This document shows positions 47,901 through 59,900 of a DNA stretch of 64,000 nt, in pieces. The DNA comes from Owenia fusiformis (Eukaryota > Annelida > Polychaeta > Sabellida > Oweniidae). A program made the position numbers and the translations under genes. The notes under the pieces are model-generated. The model was not told where the DNA came from and ran no database searches. It was given only the letters and a program-made list of their open reading frames with translations. Position 1 is the first letter of the stretch; each line of letters opens with the position of its first letter. Location of the stretch: contig CAIIXF020000006.1 of NCBI GenBank assembly GCA_903813345.2, positions 1,552,001 through 1,616,000 of the forward strand. The letters run 5' to 3'.

Positions 47901-50900
47901 ACGTATTTTAGAAATGGCGAACGTAAACGTGAAATGACCCCTGGGAACTATAGTTCCGTTCTGGATTGACTTATACAAAGACCCAATTAAAACAGTTTAA
48001 CTGATACCTTTGTAATCATTCATGCAAATAAAGACGTTGAAGACAAGAACTAGTTCTCTGAAGATTGCAATTTTACACGTTTACGTACACTTCTCTTTAA
48101 AACATGTGTCGTTAAACCTCCCTACTAATCGTACGCAAATGGGGCATTGTTGTTGCTCAAGATGGCTATATTTGATAGAATATAATTCCAGATACGATAA
48201 AAAACGAATGACCATGGTAATAATTAAATGACTCGCCTATATTACAAAAATAGCAGAGTCAAGGAGCACACTGGCATTGTCTCATTGGTGTACATTGGAT
48301 TTTACTGTTTGTATTCTTTAATGTCTGTATGTTCCTTATTATGTCACTATCAATTATGTTATTCTGCATATAGTCCAACGAAATGTGGAAATGTTCGGCG
48401 TCTTGAGTTCGGCGTCTGGCGTTTTGCGTGAAATAGCAAATTATTTAGCAATTTTAGCAACTTTCAAAAACTGAACAAATGCGTACCGCTTAGACTGACA
48501 TCATATTTTACTGTGAACAATTATAAACTTATTATGAAATAAATGGACTTATTTGTTATTACTAAGTTACAACACGTGTCATATGTTAATGCCTTGTATT
48601 TTCTTAAATGCTAGAAATGGCAATGCATTTGTAAATGAAATATTCATAGATAGATAGTATTTTCTAGATTATTAGCCATATGAAAAATGTTAATGGTCGA
48701 TGGCATAAATATTATGATGTCGCTATCGTGAATTAAAATAAATGATGTTTCAAGGTAGAATAAAAGCAAGCTTTGTTCACAACTGTCTATATCTGCTTCC
48801 CTATTCAACATAACAGTTTTGCTTTTTAGGAAGCTTCAACATATTGCCAATGGAGGGGTCTGTTGCATCATATGGAATACAATATCAGCAACGTTGTCGT
48901 TTCCTGTGTTACAGAAATAGCATTTGAACAGGGACGCTTCTTTTTGTAGGCCCCGTTCTGTAATAAAAACAAAACATTTTTAATTAAATATGGTTGCCTC
49001 GTTTCATTCTTAAGAATGCTATATAGCTGCCTCGTTTCCTTGAGAAACATGCCTCGTTTCCTAAGTGAGAGAATTGATATGTAAATATCTCAGCAATGCC
49101 AGTATTGATTTCTAATTTGTAATCATATTATAAAACCGGAACTTATGAACTATTTACTTGCCAAATATTAAGTTTTAATTTGAAGGATAAAAGCACGAAA
49201 ATTGTAAAAAACAAAAATCTTAACGAATGAAATTTTTTCACGCGCCGCCATTTTGATACGAGGCAAAACCTCCCTCGTTTCCAGTTCATCCCCAGTGATA
49301 CTAGAGATGATTGAATTTTCAGAGACAGAGATTTGGGCTGTACTGGTTATGTCAACATATGTACATACTTGCGTTCCACCTTCTAATTTGCCTTCTCTCA
49401 GAACGAATCTTAGATATTTAGCAAGATCATCTGCCGTGCTGGCTAATCCCCATGCACCGACATTACGGCCATGCCAACTAAAATACAACCAAATTGTTTA
49501 CCATTTACAGTGGCGTAGCGTGGGTATTTTATGAGTGTACGCCACGAGTGAGCGAAGCGAACGAGCTTTGAGGGGGGGGGGTTCTTTCCCCCAAGAAAAT
49601 TTGAAAAAATTAGATTGCATTTGAAGCGTTCTGGGGCGTTTTAAAATACGAAATTCCGACTACAAAAAATAATATGGATTAATAAAATGTTAGGCCATTA
49701 CTTCAGAATATTAAACGTGGGTCATTTCAATATCAAAAATTCACTTTTCTCTAAACTTTGAGAGTACGCTATGGCGTTTTATGCGTATATGACGCTACGC
49801 CACTGATTTAATTTACTTTACTGGCATAAGTGATGATTTTGCCGAGATGAAAGAACATGTGAGGCTTTGGTGAAAATCTTTAAAATGACTTTTCTATTAG
49901 TTATACAACGTACTGATCAACAATTATATAGGTAAATGCTAAAATAGTGTATCAACTGCTAATATACAAGTCCCTGTGACCCCCTCCCACTACTTGACTA
50001 CACGGGTATGATAACGTCTCACACGGGTCTAGTAATGAGTGGCTAGGCAAAGGAACTGCCCCCTAGTCACATGAAGTGAAAATAGTTAGAAAGAGCCAAT
50101 CAGATTATTTGACTTTGTATAAAAACCTCATACCTCGTACCCATGTTCGTGGGTCGTGATACAGTCTTTAAAGGGTTTGACTTTTAAAGTTTAAGCCCCC
50201 CTCACATATGAACGAATCCACTAAACGCAGTCTTGCGAATAGGAATTGAGTAAAATCCGTTCCCATTAGTATGTGTACGTTGTACATCGTTGGGGTGTTC
50301 GTATGTGTAAGTTTCCTCTCGGAAAGCTTCGGAAGCATGTGCAAAGATGTGCTTCAGTAAGCATGTTTACGTTCCCAATCGCTAGAATTGACATCGCAAG
50401 ACTGCGTTTGGTTGATTCGTTCATATGTGAGGGGGCCTTTAAAAACATTTAAGTAATTATTCAATCTTAGTTAATGCTCACTTAAATGTAGTTCAGAATG
50501 CAATTATTGTGGTTATAGATTTGTAAATTCGTCTAGTCAAGTATAGATAGATATAAGTGCATAAAATAAAGCCAGGGTTGTTAATTTTAGTTTTTATTGA
50601 GTGTCACAATATCGCCATTCAAAGGCTTGTTCAAAGGGAAAATCTACGCAAAATTAGTTTGAAATATGTTGGGATTTGCTAAATGGAATTCTGTGTTTTA
50701 TTTTATTTAATCACAGCATGAGTAACGATGAATTTAGCCTCTGGGATTTTAAACACAACATACGACAAAGTAATTGTGGATAATAGATAATGATTCTGGT
50801 TCGAAATTAAAGGCAGAATCAGATCTATAGGGGTGACAAAATTACAAGGAACATGTTTAGTTGACCTACCAATCTATTCCTTAACAATATCAAATACAAT

Positions 50901-53900
50901 ATCTCCAAAATGATTTAGAATATGTTATAAATTGGTAGAGTTATTAAGGATTCAAAGTGCAAAAATGGATGAAAAATGTTTAAATTCTCCCAAATAATAA
51001 GAATGGTAACCATTCTTAAAGAAAAATTATACGTAATTTTAAAAATCTTTAGTTTGCCTGGAATGAAGTATGAACTTTTGTGATTTTTAGAAAATAGACA
51101 TGACAAGAAATGACATGAGACAAAAATATTCAAAAATTGAAACATTTTTTTGTTTAGCCTGCTTTCTATATATGATTCTCTCTTTTATGATGGGGAGAGT
51201 AATACACCCATAAAGACAAGATTGTAGTACAATCTAAATGTTGAAATATAGCTATTGAAACCTTTAATAAATTTAGTGTAGATTGCTTCTCTCGTGAACA
51301 AACATTTCAATTGCGCAATTTTGATGAAGAATAATAGCAAAGATAAACAATTTTGCAATTTTGGCATTGGCCTAAGATCTATAAGACATACATGTTGTAG
51401 GCCTACTAGTGCATTAACGTACGTGGGTACGAGGTACACGTTTTTTTAAATACAAAGCCAGATTATTTTGTCTTGTTTATCTAGTGCACACTTTAGTAAA
51501 CAAGAGCATATGAAGGAATAAGTTATTGCCTTAGTGTTGATTCGGTCTATAATATTCCTTTTTAGATAGCACAGTTTGTGACCTAGTTTGATGGTTTTGA
51601 CCCTTGAAGAGATTTTCAAGCCGAGTAGGTCTTTTGTGATCAAGCGGGCCAAAATTTGAAGCTAAAATCAATTTAAAAAATCCATTTTGTTTTACCTTTC
51701 GAAGGTCACTGAAGGTCAAGTAAAGGTCAAATCCCAAAACTGGACAGTTTTGGATTCCTGGGAAATTGTAGATGAATCTTTTTAAAAAATTGATCAAATT
51801 GAATCAAGTTGACAAATAACCTACTTGTACCGTTTTTTGTACCGTTTGTTTGTCAAATATCTCAAAAACTATAAATATTTAATGCTGACATATATTCAGC
51901 AATTTATAGAGAAAGCTTAAATCTAGTTACAATCAAATTCATCGCAAGTAAAAATGAAGTATACGGTAGAGGCTGACGGTAATTCCGGTTAAACGGTTTC
52001 GGTACGGTTAAACGGTTTCGGTACGGTTAAACGGTTTCGGTACGGAATTGAGCATTTATATAGACATTTAGATGTCCATGTTTGGCAGTTCAGGTGTGAT
52101 TTCCATGTTTGGCAGTTCAGGTGTGATGTCCATGTTTGGCAGTTCGGGTGTAGTAGCTTCATGCTCAGGCTCAGATTTGGTTAGTTATGTTTAGCAGTTC
52201 CGGTGAAGTTGTAGTGTCAACGTCAGATCCAGAAACTGAATTATGTTTGTAATAGTCATTTACGAACAACAAGGCATTGACAACCTCAGGTTGAAGTCGT
52301 GCCCGTTTTTAAAGGCAGGGATTCCTTACCATGTGGTAAATTTAACTACAACCCAATTTTGATGCAGCTTATTATATAACTGCTATAACAGTTTTATAAA
52401 TTACTTTACATTTTCAAGCCAGATAGGAACTACTATTTAAATTTGAAACTACCATCAGATTCAGAATATATTCATGAATAACTGTGACAAAGTTTAGCTA
52501 ATTCCATGCAAAAATACTAGGGATATATGGAAAAACAGGTCTAAGGTGTCAGATTCTGTGGACATTTAAATTTTCAAACATGCTATTACATCATTTTCTA
52601 ACTGACATTCTGCTTTTATAGTGGAGCCCTGCGCGTTCACTTGACACAGATGACGCAGGAATAGCATGATATGTTTCAGGCAAAACTCGCCACATCAGGA
52701 TGTTTTCCTCCGTTTAATTTACTTTCCAGAACTCAAGACAGTCAATAAAATCTATTTTACCTACCCCACCCCCATGTATACTGCACGTCGCTTGCTATTG
52801 ATACAGTTGAGAAATGGTTTGAAATGTGTAATACATTTAATTTATAACTAAAAATACATCTTGATTCGTAAGATAGTTACGGTCTTGCACCATGTATGCA
52901 TATAGACTTAAGAAGCTACGGAGAGAGTAAGGAACAAAGTGGGGTTGGCAGCGCATTGGCATTTTATCTTACATATTTTTACCGGTATTTCGGTAACGGT
53001 ACGGTTATTAGCATGACGGTTACTGGTACTGGTTTTCAGTACCGTTGCGACCTCTAGTATACGGACAAACTTTGAGAAACTTGTCAATCACAAAATTGCC
53101 ACTGACTTATACATGAGAAAGTTCCCTGAAAATGACAAGTCCTATTTTTGTCAAATGTTATAGAGTAAACACAAAAAGAGCTTTGAAGTTTACGACGTAA
53201 TGCCCAGTATTTTCCGCGGCAGATTTGTAAGTACCCATTTATTTCGACGTTCTGACAGAATATGGTCCTACTCCTTTCGTAGAAACATCGACCATACCAT
53301 GCAGATATACTTCTAGTATCACTACGTCGCAACATTTCTTCTGAACACGGTTTAAAACTTTTTAAACCTTCTAGAAAGCACGACAATTTCTTGAAAAACA
53401 ATGATAATTTTTCACAGAAATCTTCATAGTTTCTACAATTTTAGCCCTATCATCTTGAAATATTGATAAGATTAATAATACAATTTTTACATATCATCAA
53501 GACACTTCAGTTTCCCAAATCAATGAAAGAATTCCGGGGAAATTAATTTTTCTTTGAAAGTGTACGACGTAAAAGGAGTACGACGTTCACGGAATTAAAA
53601 ATCTACAATGAAATATCGTATACCTCCTCGCACCTAACGCCTGTCGGCTACCGGATTTACCTGCTATATTATTTTACCTGCTATTCCATTCATAAAAATG
53701 AGTTGGTCATGAAATAGAAGGTTAATCCGGTAGCCGACAGGCGTTAGTTGCATTCGCGAATCCAAGCTCATTAGGTGCTGTCCCCTTCTATAACCGTGTC
53801 ACTGTAGGAAATGCTTTACCAATATACCATGGAGTATAACCAGAGTTTGAATCGACAGACATCTCTTATGAAAGGTATTCTCTGCTTACTAGACTGTATG

Positions 53901-56900
53901 GGAGGGTTGTAATTGGGGGGGGGGGGGGGCAAAGGCTTGTAGCTAGGTACAAAATCAGAATGTGCAATGAGGTTTATTATTTAGTGTGATTATCTATAAT
54001 TTCGATGGATTTTAGAATTCAACAAGATTTGTATATTAGCAGTCCTCAACAGTACGAGCAGATGTTTTTTATACACTGCAACCTGGAAACGTTCAAAAAA
54101 TATTAAATGTCTTTAATCGTGCAGTTAACTTTACCTGACGAATCTCCTTGTAGTTTTTATCAATGCCCCATTAGGTCCAGGTTGATAACTACAAGCATAA
54201 CTCTCATCATATCGCGCCTCGTCGATTGTATTAGAATGAATCATACCCAGCGGTTCAAATAATTCATCTCGAAATAATTGTTCAATCGTTTTATTCTCCA
54301 TTAACTCAAATGCTTTATCAAGAAAAAGAAATGCATCGTTTGAGTAATGGAATCCTCGCCTTATTTCGTCCACAACCGGGTAATGTTTTACATTCCTGAA
54401 AAAAAAAACTTTACTGTAGTGGACATGGCTGTTTCTCTGAACACGAAGGCATGTAGGATCGTTTATATGGTCAGAGCAATATCAGGTATAAAATAGCAAG
54501 TGATAAATTAAATATTTGGGACAGGGATGATATCAGGATTAGAGGGATGATATCAGGGATGATGTCGATAGCACCCAGGGTAAAATCTGACTTTTTTTAA
54601 ATTTATTTTTGTTCAAAAAACTTTGATATTTTTGAAAAATTTTCATTTTTAAATCATCTTCCAAAAAATTTAAATTCTTTTAAATTTTTTGGTTAGAAAT
54701 AATTTTAATTTTTCAATTTTTGAGTATTATGTTTTTCTTTTTCTTAAATTCTCAATGCACGTTAGGGCGGGATAATATGTATGTTTAATATTCCTAAGAG
54801 TCAAACATTTTTTTCTCATTCAACAGAGGACTTTAAGTAGCTATTGCTCTTGGCCATGGTATACGGTCTTTATTCACCTATCGGGATAATATGAGGAAAA
54901 TCCCTCGGATGATATCAATATTTCCCTCAGTCACTGCTTTCCCTTGGGAAATATTGATATCATCCTTGTGATATTCCCCATATCAATTCCCTCCTTGCGA
55001 ATAACGTTTTATTATATCCCATGATTCGTCCGTCACATTTCGAATATTGATATGAAACAAGGTTCTTGTATGAGCACCTGTGCAAGATCATCCATTTTTG
55101 ATGAGCTTGGATAATTCTTCTTTATCGAGTCGACAACTAGATCAAGAAACATTATCAAAGCGAGTCGAGATCGAGAATTATAGGATATCCTATGATTTTA
55201 AGGAATATCATTTTTATCTACGAGGTGATATTGATATCTGCACGAGAGAGCGAAGCGAACGAGTGCATATATCAATATCACCGAGTAGATTAAAATGATA
55301 TTCTGAAAAAAATCATAGGATGTTCTTATTATGCTACACTTACAAGGAGTGTACTAAATGTATAATATCATTGCAAAATGAATTTCATGCCAAATAGAGT
55401 CAATTTGGCGGGAAATCAACAAGCGGAGTATATCGTCACAATATCCTCTGCATATTGTGTTTTCCGGAGTATATCGTCACGATATCCTCCGCCCGGAGTA
55501 TATCGTGACGATATCCTCCGGATATTCATTTCGCCCATAAATATCAAATTTATTTTTTAATGTTATTATACATTTAGTACACTAAATGTAGGATAGTGGA
55601 CGATATTGCACAGGTACGTGTACAAGAAAGTTTTCCATGACTCAGTATTATGCCATATTTTCACCTTTTAATGATAAATCTGAGTGAAAAATAGTTTTAA
55701 GTCGAGGAGGATTGGCTTGGCTCCCAGAGTGCAACATCGATATTCTGTCCCATATATGGGGATGTCTTGCTACAACATTTTAATTCCGGCGTTTTCATTG
55801 TTGGAAAATATCGACTTCGATTCTAGGGGCCAATGCTCCTGCAATCCTCAGTAGTTTCAAATTGATTGAACTTCATCTTTCAATCTTGTAGTGTAGTGGT
55901 TTCGATACGTCCCGTATATTTGGTACCCCGTGAGATACTCATGCAAGAACCTTATACTGTACCTTAAAAAGTCATACTTCGTCATTGCATACCAATTCCC
56001 TATTAATTGATCAGATGGAAAACCCAATCCATGAGAATGCGATATTATATCCTGAAAAATTAAACAGAAGGCTATTACAAGAGCCAATTCCTTTAAAACT
56101 AGGAGCAGATGTGATAGGCTACCTAGTTGTACCAAACAAAATCTAAATTTTAATCCACATGTTGACCAACACATAGAGAGAGTAAACTCTCTCATGAGAC
56201 CTATGAAAAAATTATCTAAACTGCTCAACAGTAAGTACAGTAATGTACTTAGAGAATATATATAATTCATTTATACTACCCCATTTTGACTACTGTGACA
56301 CAATATATGATAAGGCTTCAACTGCAAAACTCTTAACATTGGATAGACTTCATTATCAAGCAGCTTGCCTTGTGTCAGGTGCAATTCATGGTTCAAACAC
56401 TTCAAAAGTTTTATCTTTACTCAACTGGAAAACGTTAGCAAAGGTTTTCCACAGCTCTGGAACTTACTGGAAAAGTAAAATGAATTCCATTTTCTGGAAA
56501 ACACTAGAATTTGACAAAAAACTGTGGAAAACACTGCAAAATGAACGTGAGTTTTTCAAGGGAATTTTCATTTTTCAAAAATGCCCCAAGTGATAAATAA
56601 AGCATGAAATACTGAAAATGTGAGTACCCTGTGATCCAATTGAATAAGTAAAATTCAAAATAGCTGAATTAAAGCAACTTCAAGGGAGAGATATGTATGT
56701 ACATAGATTAATAGTTTCACATAGTAAATAGTTTCACCTTTCTTTTAGGAAGGTTTCAGGTGTCAAAAAAGCTGATCCATCATTTTTAAAATTGAAAGCA
56801 ATATATTCAGCATTGATTCAGCATCAAGTCTTAATTTCCATGCAAAGAGACATTCTTGATAATTTTAAACCAATCTCAAATTGTTCATCTGGAAATGCGT

Positions 56901-59900
56901 ACACAAAATTAATTGGGAATAACGAGAATAATTTTTACCAACCCTTATTGTAACGATTTTCTCTGCCGTTTTGTCGGACAGTTCCAAATGATCACCTAGT
57001 AACTCTTTAATGGTCGTGTCAAATGTATATCTGGAATGAAATTTCATTTTTATGAAATATTTATGACATAAGGTTCCTATCCGTATACAGATTAGCAAAA
57101 ATCATAAAGTATACTTACCGGATACTATAGCTATAAGTTATTCAATGATTCAAGTGAAATACAGAAAATATTTTGCTCGAGTCTGTATTTCATGAGAAAA
57201 AAATTGAATAACCTTTTTATTCCATGATCAAGGAAAACTCAAAAATAACCCCGGTAGCTGGCACAGACGCCTCAAAGGTCTCATTGTGTAGCTCTGATGT
57301 TGTATTTTTGACGTGCATCTTTGAATTTGTCAAATGTCCACGCCTAACCATCGCGAACGTACAGTGACAAAATATACCGTCGTACACTTTAGATGTACGG
57401 TGTCACTATTCTAACTGATATGAATCGAAAACGATGATGTGGGTGTGGTGTAGGTTTTAAAAATTAATCTGAGGAATACTTAAGGGATTTTATGTTTAAT
57501 TTCGTGTGTATTCGATTTGGAAGACATTCACATTCAAACATTCACGTTTTTTCTTAAATAATAAAAAAAATAAAATAAATGTACGTTGTCATCTCGATGT
57601 ACGTTGTCCCATTGAAGTTACATATCTGAATTCACAGTAAACCCTTACGTAGACAACGTTTTTTCCCACAATAAGGGACAGGGGAATCAAATTCATTTAA
57701 AACTGAAATGGAACAATCCAGTATTACTAATTCAACTTGATTGAACTGCACTTTCTGCACTTTCCAGGCCAGATATAGCATACACGGGATTTCGAAAGGC
57801 ATCTTCGATTAGCTAGTATAGATCTCTCCATGAACTCCTTAAGATAATTAAATTTCATAAAAGTGCAACATAACATAACGTACCGACGCCGAATGTTCAA
57901 AGAGGTTGGAAGATAACAACCCATGGTCAAATATTAATCACCATATCAACACTTAAAAATCACCTTTACCTGTTAATCTGTACCAGGGATACATGAACAT
58001 GTTCGTTGAACATCACTTGATACTCATAAAACCCTTAATGCGTTTTGAAATTAAATCATTACATTGTTTACATTTCAATTACAGGGACAACGTACATTGG
58101 ATATGACAACGTACATTTTTGATTTTTTAAATTATACCAAATACATGAATATTATAAAACCTTCAACCGTCTTAGATTGTGTAGTTTAGAGAAGCATATT
58201 CTCATAAAAATATTCGGCACTCGTAGACGACGGGGGAGAAAAAATCAAAGGAAATATGTGTAAAAAACACATTTTTCCAACCGACCAATTGCATGGGTAG
58301 AGTAACAACGAAAAAAATCGACACTGCTCGAAAATCTTTTTATGTCTCCTTGAAATCTGACCTCAATATGTATCTACTATTTTGTTGCCTTTAGGAGTCG
58401 CATCCTACCTACCAAACTAATCAACATCTAACCTGCCCAACCTGAGATCATTTTGAATTTTAGACTCCAACTCGGCTTCAAATAACTTTGCCGATTTAGC
58501 ATTTTTTGGCTCATGTTCTGGTAGAGAGCCAGCAAACGGTATTCTAAAACCTTGCGTTAAACCAGATTCAAGACTGTCTACCAAATTTTTATTGTATCCA
58601 TCCAAAAATGGGAGCAACTCTTTGACTTTAATAGGTGTAACTACTTCCTGTTTCTTTTCAGCTAGGTTTTTACCAGATGGATGGTACACCCTATCAACCA
58701 GTTGTGGACCTATATCCCTTAATTTAGATGTTATCCCAATTTTTTCCTGATTTAATGATTTCCCTTCATCTATACCACCATCCTTAGACACATCGGCCTG
58801 ACGGTGCACCCAATCAACCCGATCTGTCTCCGAATGGGGCAGCTGTATCTCTAGTAAGTGGGATTCATCGAAAACATTTTTTCCTGACAATTCTTCATCA
58901 AAAAAACTTTCCTTTTGATTTTTGTCAACACCATTCTGTCCTAACAGATCTTTATCAAACATTCTTTCCTTTTGATTTTGGACGAAAAGGCCGTTTCAGC
59001 GCTTCTTGACAAGTATTTGCTTTATGGGTTTTATCCTTATGAGTTGGGCAATCATGTGACCCTTTACAATTGAGACCCCCCGAGCAGTCTTGTCCCTTGT
59101 GAAAAACCCAGCAATACCCTGGTGGGATATAGGGCATCACCTTATCTGAGGAATCCTTCGATCTTTTTGTACCCTCATGCTTGACCATGTCGGGCGCCCT
59201 TTTCTGAGCCTTGTCACCCCAATTTTCCCCTTGAGGCAACCTCATACATTCATGAAATAACATAGTATCGAACGTAGCCCAAGAACATAGCCGATTGGCC
59301 CTCGCTTTCCTAAATTTTTTGTCATACAACCCCCAATTTCTATTTTGCTTTTTAAGCTCATGTATCGTGTCTAAATAGGAAACCATATCTGTAACTTCCC
59401 TGGGCGAATATTCCCCAACTAGTTTCATATACACTAGATAAGCCTTGTGCCATTCTGGAAAGGTCAGATATGCTTTCCCTTTTCGCTTCGTTATCAATTT
59501 TCCCTCTTTAATCGTGATCTCACGGTCTTTAGCGAAAACCTCATCATCTTCTTCACTATCTAGGTCAGAAACCAATTTTGCCAAATCAATGTATTCGTTA
59601 TTTCTAACTTTCTCTCTTAATTTTTGGGAAATCCCTGCAGTTAGAGATGACGAGGTACTCACTAAAGGCATGATATTCAATTGTGGAAAAGTATTATTAC
59701 TTAAGTTCTGTCCCAGATATTGATGTTGGCCAGTCTCTGTTCTAGTGGGAAGTTGTTGTGCCCCATATAAGTTTGTAGCAGGATTCCCCATCCCCCCGGG
59801 GGTGAAGCCTGGCCACGCGCCCCCAACCGATACATTCGAAGTCAAAGGCGCGCCCCCTGACCCCACACCCTGATTAGGTGACGGTAAGTTATATAGCCAT

